Notes: a model not told the origin generated them from the sequence alone. 64,000 nucleotides of DNA from Streptomyces roseoviridis (GCF_039535235.1 NZ_BAAAWU010000001.1:4030001-4094000), one strand, 5' to 3'. Positions 8,279 through 17,006 are shown, numbered from the stretch's first letter. Translations and numbers: made by a program.

Positions 8279-8334
8279 GCCCCCGCCTCGCTTCATCTCC
8301 CCCCGCGGCAGGGCCGGTTGTCGGCGGCGGTGTC

Positions 8335-8340
8335 TACGAT
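8335..8340 (+). promoter_or_regulatory. -10 box of a probable leaderless transcript
   Basis: TACGAT is followed by six bases and then the ATG at 8347, so transcription would start at or next to the start codon. No ribosome site precedes the ATG. Confidence 0.6.
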
Positions 8341-8346
8341 GACGTC

Positions 8347-9360
8347 ATGTTCGCCTACGTCGTGGCCGCCGTCTTCCTCGCCCTCTTCGGGGCCGGTGTG
8401 CTGCGCGACCGGCGGCGCTTCAGCAACGCGGTCCATCTCGGCCTCGCCGTCACCTTCCTCTGCCTCGGCCTGCTCGCCGGCCTCCAGGGCGCCCCGCGCG
8501 GCGTCGCCGTCACGGTCATGGTCGTCGTGCTGCTCGTGCTCGCCCTCGGCCCGGTCGCGCTCGCCGGGCTGCTGTGCGCCAACGGCGTCCAGATGGTCCG
8601 CAAGGAGGGCGTGCGCCCCGCCAACCTGCTCTCGCTGCTCGCCGGGCTCGGCATCCTCGGCGTCATGGCCCTGATGACCGCCGCCGTCGTCTCCCAGTCC
8701 AAGACGCTCGCCATCGTCGTCGGCACCCTGCTGATGGTCCTCGGCTACGTCTCCTTCCTCTTCCTCTGCTTCGTCGGCTACGCCTTCCTCTACGGCCGCA
8801 TGCGCATCCGCCGCGACGCCGACTGGGTCGTCGTCCTCGGCTCCGGCCTGACAGGCGGCCGCCACGTGCCGCCGCTGCTCGCCAGCCGCCTGGAGCGGGG
8901 CCGGCAGGTGTACGAGACGCTGGCCGAGCGCCGGGAGGTGGACCGCATCCCGGTGCTGGTCACCTCGGGCGGCCGCGGCCCCGACGAGGAGCTGGCCGAG
9001 TCGCACGCGATGGCCGACTACCTGGTGGAACGCGGTTTCCCGGCCGACCGGATCCTGCGCGAGGACCGCTCGCGCACCACAGAGGAGAACATGCTGTTCA
9101 GCAAGGCCCTCATGGAGGCCGAGCGGCCCGGCTCGGAGTGCGTGATCGTCACCAACAACTTCCACGCCTTCCGGGCCGCCCTGATGGCACGCAAGGCGGG
9201 CGTGAACGGCCAGGTGGTCGGCTCGCCGACCGCCGCGTACTTCTGGCCGAGCGCGACCATCCGCGAGTTCGCGGCGGTCTTCCTGGAGTACCGGGCGGTG
9301 AACCTGGGCATCTGCCTGGGCCTGGTGCTGATGGGCTGCCTCGCGTACGTCCTGGCGTGA
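8347..9360 (+). CDS. YdcF/SanA/ElyC-family (DUF218) integral membrane protein
   Basis: A 337-residue protein. Residues 1-150 form about four transmembrane helices. The DUF218 domain follows: DWVVVLGSGL near 158, a central VTSGGRGPDE, and a SRTTEENMLFS motif near 240, where the conserved Ser/Thr and Glu-Asn residues resemble the YdcF active-site region. VIVTNNFHAFRAALMARKAG continues the domain, and a final transmembrane helix closes the protein. Related proteins are linked to envelope and vancomycin-permeability phenotypes, but the reaction is unknown. ATG 8347 is fixed by the leaderless promoter. It is transcribed divergently from the S9 peptidase gene. Confidence 0.85.
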   Translation: MFAYVVAAVFLALFGAGVLRDRRRFSNAVHLGLAVTFLCLGLLAGLQGAPRGVAVTVMVVVLLVLALGPVALAGLLCANGVQMVRKEGVRPANLLSLLAGLGILGVMALMTAAVVSQSKTLAIVVGTLLMVLGYVSFLFLCFVGYAFLYGRMRIRRDADWVVVLGSGLTGGRHVPPLLASRLERGRQVYETLAERREVDRIPVLVTSGGRGPDEELAESHAMADYLVERGFPADRILREDRSRTTEENMLFSKALMEAERPGSECVIVTNNFHAFRAALMARKAGVNGQVVGSPTAAYFWPSATIREFAAVFLEYRAVNLGICLGLVLMGCLAYVLA

Positions 9361-9561
9361 CGGCCCGCCCTACGGGACCGCTCCCCACGGACCTCCGGCG
9401 CCAGGGACGGTGCTCCGGGCGGAGGCCCCCGGAACACCACCGCGTGTCGGACACTCCCCGGCGTCCTACGCTGAAGGGGACGCCCTGTGCGGACGCGTCG
9501 GCGGAGACGGCATGCGGGAGCGTGCTCAGGTGCGGCGGCCAGAGGGCCCGGAGGCGACGTC

Positions 9562-9843
9562 ATGAGAGCACGACACCACTTCCACATCGACTACCGCGGC
9601 CACTCGGTCAGCGCCACCGTCCAGACCGGCCACACGCCGGTGGTCGAGGTCCTCGTCGACGGCAAGGAGACGGGCCATGCCACGAGCCACGCCGACCGGC
9701 CGGTCACCGTCCACGTCGAGCTGCCGACGGAGCCGCCGACCCTCGTTGCCGTCCGCGCGACCCCGGGCCCGGGCATGCCGCGCTGTCTGCTGCTCGGCCC
9801 CGAGGAGCAGGAAGGCCATGTGATGGCCCCCCGCGCCTACTGA
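9562..9843 (+). CDS. small conserved hypothetical protein
   Basis: A 93-residue soluble protein that I do not recognise. It begins MRARHHFHIDYRGHSVSATV and appears to be all-beta, with alternating hydrophobic residues and no membrane segment or signal peptide. ATG 9562 has a strong GGAGG about 8 nt upstream, which favours it over an in-frame GTG at 9487. It stands alone, with 200 bp between it and the ydcF-like gene, and ends before a convergent kinase gene. Confidence 0.65.
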   Translation: MRARHHFHIDYRGHSVSATVQTGHTPVVEVLVDGKETGHATSHADRPVTVHVELPTEPPTLVAVRATPGPGMPRCLLLGPEEQEGHVMAPRAY

Positions 9844-9850
9844 GGCCGGA

Positions 9851-9900
9851 CGCCCGTCACGTCGGCCGGCCCGGGCGCCCGTCACGTCGGCCGACCCGGG
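9851..9900. repeat. 25-bp direct repeat, two copies
   Basis: Two adjacent 25-bp copies beginning CGCCCGTCACGTCGGCCG differ at one base. They lie between the stop codons of the convergent small gene and kinase gene. CGCCCG/CGGGCG pairing in each copy may make a weak terminator. Confidence 0.85.
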
Positions 9901-9903
9901 CGG

Positions 9904-11100
9904 TCAGCTGAGCCAGGCCATCCCGATCAGCAGGAAGACGACGAAGGCGACGGCCCCGGCGACGGCGGCGGTCCTGCGCGGCCGCCGCCGCGAGATCGCG
10001 GCCAGCGGGTTCTCGGCGGGCGCCTGGGCCCGCCGGACCCCTCGCGCCGCCGCGGGCGCGGGCGCTCCCGTGGGCGCGGAGCCGCGCTGCTGCGGAATCC
10101 CGTGGGGGATGCCGGGGGGTGCGGCGTGCGGCGCGGCATGGGGTACGGCATGGGGTGCGGCGTGCGGCCGGGTATGGGCAGCGGTGTGCGGACCCGGCTG
10201 CGGTGCCGCCTGGGGAACCATCTGCGGCGCCGGGTGGGGCGCGCCCTGCGGTACGGCCTGGGGCAGCGGCATGGGGCGGTCCCGCCAGGCCCCGGAGGCG
10301 AACCAGTCGGCGATGACCTGCGCGCCGGGCCGCTGCTCGGGCTGCTTGGCCAGCAGCGACAGCAGGAACCCCTCGAACGCGGCCGGTATCGGCACCCCGA
10401 GCTGCCGCGGCGGCGCCGGCGGGGTGTCGATGTGCTGGTAGAGCAGCGCGGTGGCGGTGTCGGCGCGGAACGGCGGCTGACCGGTGAGCAGTTGGTAGAG
10501 CACGCAGCCGAGCGAGTACACGTCGGACGCGGGGGAGGCGGGCTGTCCGAGCGCCCGCTCGGGCGCGAGGTAGAGCCCCGTGCCCACGATCTGCCCGGTG
10601 GTGGTGAGCCCGGCCGAGGGGTCGTCGACGAACCGCGCGATGCCGAAGTCGGCCAGTTTCACGGTGCCGTCGGCGTCCATCAGGAGGTTGCCGGGCTTGA
10701 TGTCACGGTGCACCACGCCCTGCTTGTGGGCGGCGGCGAGCCCGGCCGCCGCGTGCGCGGCCACCGTCGCGACCTGCTCGGCGGTCAGCACCGTGGGCCT
10801 GTTCCGGTCGCCGGCCAGGCTGTCGCCGTCGACGAACTCCATGACGAGGAACAGCTTTCCGTCCCACGTACCGAAGTCGAAGACGCCGACCACATGCGGG
10901 TGGCTGAGCCGCGCCGCGGTCTGGGCCTCCATCCGGAACCGGTCGGCCGCCGACGGATCATGGTCCTGACCCAGCATCAGCTTCACGGCGACATCACGGC
11001 CGAGCACTTCGTCGGTCGCCCGCCACACCTCGCCCATGCCGCCACGCCCGACGCACACATGGAGCCGATATCGGTCCGCGACCAGCACCTGAAGACCCAC
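9904..11100 (-). CDS. eukaryotic-type serine/threonine protein kinase with C-terminal membrane anchor
   Basis: A 398-residue Hanks-type kinase. The catalytic domain (about residues 9-265) has the glycine loop GRGGMGEV, the ATP lysine in DVAVKLM, the catalytic loop HRDIKPGNLL, the DFG in KLADFGIARF and the APE in YLAPERALG, so it should be active. A long Pro/His/Ala-rich linker of HAAP-type repeats follows. The protein ends in a single transmembrane helix with no extracellular domain, so ligand sensing from outside is unlikely. GTG 11100 follows AAGGGAAGG closely; GTG 11088 is also possible. The substrates are unknown. Confidence 0.92.
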   Translation of the reverse strand: MGLQVLVADRYRLHVCVGRGGMGEVWRATDEVLGRDVAVKLMLGQDHDPSAADRFRMEAQTAARLSHPHVVGVFDFGTWDGKLFLVMEFVDGDSLAGDRNRPTVLTAEQVATVAAHAAAGLAAAHKQGVVHRDIKPGNLLMDADGTVKLADFGIARFVDDPSAGLTTTGQIVGTGLYLAPERALGQPASPASDVYSLGCVLYQLLTGQPPFRADTATALLYQHIDTPPAPPRQLGVPIPAAFEGFLLSLLAKQPEQRPGAQVIADWFASGAWRDRPMPLPQAVPQGAPHPAPQMVPQAAPQPGPHTAAHTRPHAAPHAVPHAAPHAAPPGIPHGIPQQRGSAPTGAPAPAAARGVRRAQAPAENPLAAISRRRPRRTAAVAGAVAFVVFLLIGMAWLS

Positions 11101-11452
11101 CCTTCCCTTGGACGCCCCATCGTAGAGCGGTTTTTGAAGCCTTCTTGCGTCGGGCCGGAACCGCCGGCGATCCGGCACGGACGCCCGGCGTCGGCGGGCC
11201 TCCCGGGGGAGCACGGCAGGCCGCGAGGCGGCGAGAAGCCGGCCGGCACCCCGACCGCGGGCTCGACGGCCGTGCCGAGGCGGTTCGTCCTCGTCGTCGC
11301 GGTGCCGACCGTGATCGGGATCGTCCCGGCCGGTCGACGGGGGCGGCCCGTGATCCAGACCAGCACCCTGGTCACGGACGGAATCGTCGCGCCCACCCGC
11401 AGCGGCCGTAGACACGCGAGAAGCGGTGGTCACGCAGACGGACAGGCACACG
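11101..11452. other. upstream region of the kinase gene
   Basis: About 350 bp between the tRNA terminator and the kinase start, without a credible gene. A candidate minus-strand -10 box, TACGAT, lies at 11119-11124 and would give a short leader of about 12 nt before the kinase start. Confidence 0.5.
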
Positions 11453-11496
11453 AAAACAGGTGAGGCACCTAGGAACGTTCCTAGGTGCCTCACCTG
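11453..11496 (-). terminator. tRNA-Pro terminator, 40-bp perfect palindrome plus U-run
   Basis: Bases 11457-11496 form a perfect palindrome; its inner right arm reads GTTCCTAGGTGCCTCACC. On the minus strand it is followed by TTTT. It begins 12 nt beyond the tRNA 3' end, so it should end the tRNA transcript and insulate the kinase gene. Confidence 0.85.
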
Positions 11497-11508
11497 GTGT
11501 TTCGGCTG

Positions 11509-11582
11509 TCGGGGTGGCGGGATTTGAACCCACGACCTCTTCGTCCCGAACGAAGCGCGCTGCCAAGCTGCGCTACACCCCG
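11509..11582 (-). tRNA. tRNA-Pro (anticodon CGG)
   Basis: The minus strand folds into a standard cloverleaf. The acceptor stem is CGGGGTG/CACCCCG with discriminator A. The anticodon stem CTTCG/CGAAG closes the seven-base loop TTCGGGA, giving anticodon CGG. The T-arm contains GGTTCAAATCC. The 3' CCA is not encoded, so it must be added after transcription. The 74 nt decode CCG proline codons, which are common in this GC-rich genome. Confidence 0.95.
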
Positions 11583-11620
11583 ATGTCGCTGCTCTGCTCT
11601 TCACGTCGCGGCGACATCGA

Positions 11621-12316
11621 TTACTTTAGCCCACCCGCGCCCAGAGACGAAATCCGGTTTTCGCGCCGCGCCACCGCAGGTCGGAAGCGGTCCACGGCCA
11701 CGAGCGCGAGGCCCAGGGCCCAGAAGCCGAGGCCCAGGACGAGGGCATGGGTGAGGACGCCGAGGTAGCCGTGGGCGGTGACGTCGAGGAAGGGGTACGG
11801 GTAGCGGGCGGGCGTGTCGGGGGAGACCAGGGCGCCCCGGGTCAGGGCGAAGACCAGGTACGCCCCGGGCGCGGCGAGCCACTGGGCGGCGTGGCGCGGG
11901 CGCAGGGTGCCGGGGGCGGTGAACAGGAGCCAGTCGAGGAGCACGCCGATCGGGGTGACGGTGTGCAGGAGCTGGTTGGCGACGGCCCTGGCGCCGGTGA
12001 GGCGGGCGATCTCCGCGGCCTGGTTGAACCCGCTCGCCCTGTTGTCCAGGACCAGGTGGAAGACGAGTCCGACCACCAGGATGCAGAGCAGCACCCCGCC
12101 CGTCCACAACGGCGGCAGCGCCGGCTGACGCCGCCCGGCGCGGACGGCACCGAGGCCCAGGACCACCGCGACGGCGGTGTTCGACCAGATCGTGAAGAAG
12201 CTGAAGACGACCCGGGGGTCGCCCTCGACGCACTCGATCACGATGCCGGTCGCCGCGGCCAGCGCGATCAGGCAACGGAAGACGGCGGGCACGACGGGAT
12301 GCGGGCGGGTCGGCAT
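11621..12316 (-). CDS. Pr6Pr (FAR-17a/AIG1-like) family membrane protein
   Basis: A 231-residue integral membrane protein with about six helices. FSFFTIWSNTAVAVVLGL, HTVTPIGVLLDWLLF and YPYPFLD are characteristic of the actinobacterial Pr6Pr family, whose function is not established; some eukaryotic relatives hydrolyse fatty-acid esters. The start is ATG 12316, with a minus-strand TACGGT box ending 6 nt before it, so the mRNA is probably leaderless. The gene ends 39 bp before the tRNA-Pro, read in the same direction. Confidence 0.8.
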   Translation of the reverse strand: MPTRPHPVVPAVFRCLIALAAATGIVIECVEGDPRVVFSFFTIWSNTAVAVVLGLGAVRAGRRQPALPPLWTGGVLLCILVVGLVFHLVLDNRASGFNQAAEIARLTGARAVANQLLHTVTPIGVLLDWLLFTAPGTLRPRHAAQWLAAPGAYLVFALTRGALVSPDTPARYPYPFLDVTAHGYLGVLTHALVLGLGFWALGLALVAVDRFRPAVARRENRISSLGAGGLK

Positions 12317-12322
12317 GACATC

Positions 12323-12328
12323 ACCGTA
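12323..12328 (-). promoter_or_regulatory. -10 box of a probable leaderless transcript
   Basis: On the minus strand TACGGT is followed by GATGTC and then the ATG of the Pr6Pr gene. Confidence 0.6.
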
Positions 12329-12354
12329 CGTGCCCGCCCGCGCCCGGACGGTGC

Positions 12355-13293
12355 TCAGTCCCGTGCCGTCAGGGTGAGGAGGGTCGCCTCCGGGGGGCAC
12401 GCGAAGCGGACCGGGGTGTAGCGGTTGGTGCCGCAGCCGGCGGAGACGTGGAGGTACGAGGTGTGGCCGCCGGCCGTGTGGGTGGAGAGGCCCTTCACAC
12501 GGTCGGTGTCCAGGTCGCAGTTGGTGACCAGGGCCCCGTAGAAGGGGATGCACAGCTGCCCGCCGTGGGTGTGGCCGGCCAGGATCAGGTCGTAGCCGTC
12601 CGCCGTGAACGCGTCCAGGGCCCGCAGGTACGGCGCGTGGACCACGCCCATCGTGAAGTCGGCGTCCGGGTCGGGGCCGCCCGCGACCCGCTCGTAACGG
12701 TCCCGCTTGATGTGCGGGTCGTCGATGCCGGTGAAGGCGAGGTCCAGGTCGGGCAGCTTCAGGCGGCCGCGGGCGTTGGTCAGGTTCACCCAGCCCGCCG
12801 CGTCGAAGGCGTCCCGCATGCCCTCCCACGGGTTGTGGACGGCCCCCTTCACCGGCGGGTTGCCGTTGAGGCCGTGCCGGCCCTGCACCTTCTCCAGCAG
12901 GTAGCGGCCGGGGTTGCGCAGCCGCGGCCCGTAGTAGTCGTTGGAGCCGAAGACGTACACGCCCGGGAACTCCATCAGCGGCCCGAGCGCGTCGAGCACC
13001 TCGGGCACCGCTTCCGTGTCGGAGAGGTTGTCACCGGTGTTGACCACGAAGTCGGGGCGGAGCCCGGCGAGGGACTGGAGCCAGGCGCGCTTCTTGCGCT
13101 GGCCGCTGACCATGTGGATGTCCGAGACCTGGAGGACCCGCAGGTCACGCATGCCCCGGGGGAGCACCGGGACCGTCACCCGGCGGAGTCGGAACGAGCG
13201 GGCTTCGAAGCCCGCCGCGTAGACGAGTCCGGCCGCCGCCGTCGCGGTGAGGCCGGCCGTGATCTTCAGGGGGATCCCGTACCGTGCGCGCAT
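12355..13293 (-). CDS. membrane-anchored metallophosphoesterase
   Basis: A 312-residue calcineurin-like phosphoesterase. An N-terminal hydrophobic helix (about residues 10-28) should anchor it with the catalytic domain outside or near the membrane. The metal-binding signatures are in order: SDIH, NTGDNL, GSNDYYG, VVH and AGHTHGGQ, so a dinuclear metal site is expected. The domain resembles the YkuE/LpxH-like group, but the substrate cannot be assigned. It reads toward the Pr6Pr gene with 38 bp between them and lies back to back with the yqeY-like gene. Confidence 0.9.
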   Translation of the reverse strand: MRARYGIPLKITAGLTATAAAGLVYAAGFEARSFRLRRVTVPVLPRGMRDLRVLQVSDIHMVSGQRKKRAWLQSLAGLRPDFVVNTGDNLSDTEAVPEVLDALGPLMEFPGVYVFGSNDYYGPRLRNPGRYLLEKVQGRHGLNGNPPVKGAVHNPWEGMRDAFDAAGWVNLTNARGRLKLPDLDLAFTGIDDPHIKRDRYERVAGGPDPDADFTMGVVHAPYLRALDAFTADGYDLILAGHTHGGQLCIPFYGALVTNCDLDTDRVKGLSTHTAGGHTSYLHVSAGCGTNRYTPVRFACPPEATLLTLTARD

Positions 13294-13365
13294 CGCCCTA
13301 TCGTCGCAGACCCCGGCCGCGTAAATGTGCGGACGGTACGGCCCGGCCCTGACACACTTGAGCCC

Positions 13366-13833
13366 ATGACCACGCTCAAGGCCAAGCTTCAGGACGACCT
13401 CAACGCCGCGATCAAGGAGCGCGACGAGCTGCGCTCCTCGACCCTGCGGCTGACCATCGCCGCCATCACGAAGGAGGAGGTCGCGGGCAAGACCAAGCGC
13501 GAGCTCTCCGACGACGAGGTGCAGAAGGTGATCGCCAAGGAGGCGAAGAAGCGCCGCGAGGCCGCGGACGCCTTCGCCCAGGGCGGTCGCGGCGAGCAGG
13601 CCGAACGCGAGCGCGCGGAGGGCGAGATCCTCGACGCGTACCTGCCGAAGCAGCTGACCGACGAGGAGCTCGAGGGCATCGTCGCCGCCGCCGTCGAGGA
13701 GGCCAGGGCCGCCGGGGCGGAGGGGCCGCGCGCCATGGGTGCCGTCATGAAGATCGTCAATCCGAAGGTCGCCGGCCAGGCGGAGGGCGGCCGGGTCGCC
13801 GCCGCCGTGAAGAAGCTCCTCGCGGGCGGCTGA
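13366..13833 (+). CDS. GatB/YqeY domain protein
   Basis: A 155-residue soluble protein of the YqeY family, related to the tail domain of the GatB amidotransferase subunit. The start MTTLKAKLQDDLNAAIKERD and the helical LxxYLPKQLTDEEL and GAVMKIVNPKVAG motifs are typical, and the length is normal. A role in tRNA-dependent amidation or tRNA binding is suspected for the family but not proven. ATG 13366 is the only reasonable start; no clear ribosome site precedes it. A strong hairpin terminator lies 147 bp downstream. Confidence 0.9.
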   Translation: MTTLKAKLQDDLNAAIKERDELRSSTLRLTIAAITKEEVAGKTKRELSDDEVQKVIAKEAKKRREAADAFAQGGRGEQAERERAEGEILDAYLPKQLTDEELEGIVAAAVEEARAAGAEGPRAMGAVMKIVNPKVAGQAEGGRVAAAVKKLLAGG

Positions 13834-13980
13834 CCGGCCCGACCGCGCGGTTCCCGCAGCGGCGGACTCGGACGGGAGGGGCGCCCAGGGAGCCCCGTGA
13901 CCCGCGGCACGGCACCGGCCCTACCGTGGCGGCCCGGCCATTCCCTTACCTCCCCTTCCCTTCCCTTCCGTACGTACGAC

Positions 13981-14016
13981 GAAGGCGCCCCACCCGAGAC
14001 CGGGTGGGGCGCCTTC
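13981..14016. terminator. bidirectional hairpin terminator (yqeY-like / PBP)
   Basis: A perfect 16-bp stem (arm GAAGGCGCCCCACCCG) closes a four-base loop AGAC between two convergent genes. Confidence 0.85.
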
Positions 14017-14047
14017 TCACGTACGAGCTCCGCGCGGGAGACCGGCG

Positions 14048-16300
14048 TCAGTCGTTGCCGCCGCCTCCGCCGCCTCCGCCGCCCCCACGGCCGCCGCCAC
14101 GGCCGTGCGTACCGCCGATCAGGTCCGGCGGGATCACGATCCCACCCGGGAGCGTGGTGCCCGGCTGCCGGCCGCCCGGCTTGTTGTCGGCGCCCGGGCG
14201 CTTGTCCTTCTCCTTGTCCGCGGGAGCCGCACCGCGCGGCACGCTCACCGGGACGAAGGAGGGGGTCTCGGAGGCGTTGAGCGCCCCGGTCATCGCGATC
14301 TTCCAGATCGGACCCGGGAGACAGCCACCGCAGACCTTGTCGTAGTACTGGCCGCCGATGGTGATGTCGTACATCGAGGTCTTCTCGCCGACGTCGTCAC
14401 CGACCCACACCGCCGTGGACAGGTTCGGCGTGTAGCCGACGAACCAGGCGTCCTTGCGGTCGTTGGTCGTACCCGTCTTGCCCGCGTTGTCGCGGTCGCT
14501 CAGACCGGCCTTCGTACCCGTGCCGTCCTCGACGACGCCCTTGAGCATCTGGTTGACCATGTCGGCGGTCCGCTCGCTCATGGCCCGGGAGCACTCGGTC
14601 TGCGGGACCGACAGCTTCTGGCCGGCCGCCGTCGTGATCGACTCGATGGCCACGGGGGTGCAGTACGTGCCGCGGTTGGCGAAGGTCGCGTAGACCGCCG
14701 CCATGTCCAGCGGGGTGGACTCCTGGCCGCCGAGGGTGATGGAGGGGAGTTCCTTCAGCTTCTTGCCGAGCTCCCGCTCGTAGCCCATCTTCTGGGCCAT
14801 CGTCACCGTCTCGCAGAGGCCCGTCAGCTGCTCCAGCTGCGCGAAGTAGGTGTTGATGGACTTGCCGAGCGCGCTGGTCATGTCCCAGGTGCCGGTCTCG
14901 GACTCGACCTCGTTGGACAGGTCCCAGTTGCCGGAGCCGGCCGGCCCGCCCGCGCAGGTGCGGTAGGAGCTCATGGGGACGGAGATCTTGTAGCCGGTGG
15001 TGAAGGACTGCGCCGGGCTCAGGCCCTTCTCCAGTGCCGCCGCGGCTGTGATCGGCTTGAACGTCGAACCGACCTGGAAGCCGTACGTCGTGCCGCCCAT
15101 CTTCTTGCCGACGGACAGGTTCAGCGTCGTCTGGTGCAGCTTCTGGTCGAGGCCGTACGGGCGGGACTGGCCCATCGAGAGGATCTTGCCGGAGCCGGGC
15201 TGGACCTGGACCACCGCGGCGGCGACCTTGTCGTCCTTGTCGATCCTGGCGACGGCGGCTTCGTTGGCGGCGGCCTGGGCGCGCGGGTCGAGGGTGGTCC
15301 GGATGGTCAGACCGCCCAGGTTCCACAGCTTCTGGCGCTCCTCGGCCGTCTTGCCGAAGACGGGGTCGGTGAGGATCGTCTTGCGCACGTAGTCGCAGAA
15401 GAAACCGGCACCGTCCACGGCGGTGATGCAGCCGTTCCGCGGCGACTTCACCTTCAGCTTGATCGGCTTGGCCTTCGCCGCGTCCGCCTCCGCCTGGCTG
15501 ATGTCCTTGACGTCGGCCATGCGCTGGAGGACGACGTTCCGGCGCTTGGTGGCCTCCTGGATGTCGTTGACCGGGTCGTAGCGGCTCGGCGACTGGACGA
15601 GGCCGGCCATCATCGCCGCCTCCTCCAGGCCGAGGTCGGCGGCCGGCTTGGAGAAGTAGCGCTGGGAGGCGGCCTCGATGCCGTAGGCCTGCTGCCCGAA
15701 GAACGTGATGTTGAGGTAGTTCTCCAGGATCTTCTTCTTGCCCAGCTCCTCCTCGACCTGGATCGCGAACTTCAGCTCGCGCACCTTGCGGCCGAGGGTC
15801 TGCTGGGTGGCCTGGGCGACCTTCTCGGGGTCGTCGCCCGCCTCCTCGACGAAGACGTTCTTCACGTACTGCTGGGTGAGCGTGGACGCGCCCTGCGCGA
15901 CCCCGCCCGACTGCGCGTTGCGGTTGATCGCGCGCAGCACCCCCTTGAGGTCGATCGCACCGTGCTCGTAGAAACGCGAGTCCTCGATCGCGACGATCGC
16001 CTTCTGCATGTACGGGGAGATCTTCTCCAGCGGCACGACCTTACGGTCGCGCGAGTACACGGTGGCGATGTGGCCGCCCTCGGAGTCGAGGATCGTGGTG
16101 CGTTGACTCAGCGGCGGCGTCTTCAGGTTGGACGGGATCTCGTCGAACCCCTCGACCGTGCCCTTGGCCGCCAGCCCCAGCGCCCCGGCCGCGGGCAGGG
16201 CGATGCCCGCCAGCACGGCTCCGGAGAGCACACTGACCCCGAGGAACTTGGCGGCCTGCTGGGTCCCGGTCAGACCTCCGCCCGAGCGCTTCTTTGCCAT
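14048..16300 (-). CDS. class A penicillin-binding protein (PonA-type transglycosylase/transpeptidase)
   Basis: A 750-residue bifunctional peptidoglycan synthase. After a short cytoplasmic tail and one transmembrane helix (about residues 16-45), the GT51 domain shows EDSRFYEHG (catalytic Glu near 105), GASTLTQQYVKN and the NYLNITFFGQQAYG block. The transpeptidase domain has SxxK in GSTFKP (Ser near 412), SxN in KSINTYF and KTG in AGKTGTTND. The C-terminus is disordered and ends in a Gly-rich tail. It corresponds to mycobacterial PonA2, which likewise sits beside whiB4. It is transcribed divergently from wblA. Confidence 0.95.
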   Translation of the reverse strand: MAKKRSGGGLTGTQQAAKFLGVSVLSGAVLAGIALPAAGALGLAAKGTVEGFDEIPSNLKTPPLSQRTTILDSEGGHIATVYSRDRKVVPLEKISPYMQKAIVAIEDSRFYEHGAIDLKGVLRAINRNAQSGGVAQGASTLTQQYVKNVFVEEAGDDPEKVAQATQQTLGRKVRELKFAIQVEEELGKKKILENYLNITFFGQQAYGIEAASQRYFSKPAADLGLEEAAMMAGLVQSPSRYDPVNDIQEATKRRNVVLQRMADVKDISQAEADAAKAKPIKLKVKSPRNGCITAVDGAGFFCDYVRKTILTDPVFGKTAEERQKLWNLGGLTIRTTLDPRAQAAANEAAVARIDKDDKVAAAVVQVQPGSGKILSMGQSRPYGLDQKLHQTTLNLSVGKKMGGTTYGFQVGSTFKPITAAAALEKGLSPAQSFTTGYKISVPMSSYRTCAGGPAGSGNWDLSNEVESETGTWDMTSALGKSINTYFAQLEQLTGLCETVTMAQKMGYERELGKKLKELPSITLGGQESTPLDMAAVYATFANRGTYCTPVAIESITTAAGQKLSVPQTECSRAMSERTADMVNQMLKGVVEDGTGTKAGLSDRDNAGKTGTTNDRKDAWFVGYTPNLSTAVWVGDDVGEKTSMYDITIGGQYYDKVCGGCLPGPIWKIAMTGALNASETPSFVPVSVPRGAAPADKEKDKRPGADNKPGGRQPGTTLPGGIVIPPDLIGGTHGRGGGRGGGGGGGGGGND

Positions 16301-16661
16301 GGGGGCAGCCTACGTTCTCATTCGCCGGACACACGTATATGCCTTGGCCTAAGCTGCTCCCAACTGTCACAGCAGTGGGGTCCCGCAGCAAGACCCGTGC
16401 GTGACGTCGGCATGAATTCCCGTGTCCCCGAAGCGCGGTGACTTCGTGCCCGAATCCGGCTCATGTCCGGTATGCGCGTGATGTCCTGGGGTCACTCCCC
16501 TGGGTGATCTCCCGCGCACGCATAGTCCGTTCGGGCCATCCAAGATTGGGCCCGAAGGGGGTGTTGCGCTGTCCCCACCTTCCGTAACGTCCCAACTGGC
16601 AGCGGTGAATATGCCGCTACCGCCGTGGGGGAGCCTCGATTCGGGAGAGGACGGCGCCGGT
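16301..16661. other. divergent regulatory region between the PBP gene and wblA
   Basis: 361 bp with no credible gene. It has several short inverted repeats (for example CCGTTCGGGCC near 16528 and GGGTCACTCCCCTGGGTGATC near 16489). Developmental control of wblA must act here, but no operator could be assigned by eye. Confidence 0.5.
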
Positions 16662-17006
16662 ATGGGCTGGGTAGCTGACTGGAGTGCGCAGGCGGCCTGC
16701 CGCACTACCGATCCGGATGAACTTTTCGTGCAGGGCGCGGCGCAGAACCGGGCGAAGGCGGTGTGCACCGGATGTCCGGTGCGGACCGAGTGTCTCGCCG
16801 ACGCCCTCGACAACCGCGTGGAATTCGGCGTGTGGGGCGGCATGACGGAGCGCGAGCGACGCGCCCTGCTGCGCCGGCGGCCGACCGTCACCTCGTGGCG
16901 GCGGCTCCTGGAGACCGCGCGCACGGAGTACGAGCGCGGAGCGGGCCTGCTGCCCGTGGCGATGGACGACGACGCGACGTACGAGACCTACGCGGCGGCG
17001 GGCTAG
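16662..17006 (+). CDS. wblA: WhiB-like iron-sulfur regulator WblA
   Basis: A 114-residue transcription factor with a [4Fe-4S] cluster. MGWVADWSAQAACRTTDPDE opens the protein; the four ligand cysteines lie in AAC, VCTGC and ECLADAL, followed by the GVWGGMTERER turn and a basic C-terminal region. The sequence is almost that of S. coelicolor WblA as I remember it. That protein represses antibiotic genes and is needed for aerial hyphae to mature. ATG 16662 has GGAGAGGA upstream; GTG 16605 would add 19 residues lacking in known WblA. It lies between the PBP gene and the ArsA pair, as whiB4 does in mycobacteria. Confidence 0.95.
   Translation: MGWVADWSAQAACRTTDPDELFVQGAAQNRAKAVCTGCPVRTECLADALDNRVEFGVWGGMTERERRALLRRRPTVTSWRRLLETARTEYERGAGLLPVAMDDDATYETYAAAG

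Larger units (their letters stand above)
7912..8346. other. divergent intergenic region between the S9 peptidase and ydcF-like genes
   Basis: 435 bp. It contains a DnaA box (7963-7971), a strongly C-rich/G-rich low-complexity stretch (about 8100-8230), a 9-bp tandem repeat (8234-8278) and the -10 box of the ydcF-like gene (8335-8340). Small open frames here are Gly- or Arg-rich and not credible genes. Confidence 0.6.

Noticed and set aside
7998..8296. Gly- or Arg-rich small open frames in the ydcF upstream gap
   Set aside because: Low-complexity translations of the C-rich tract and 9-bp repeats; no ribosome site.
11460..11768. Plus-strand open frame containing GFEPTTSSSRTKRAA
   Set aside because: This is the well-known spurious peptide read from the antisense strand of a tRNA gene.
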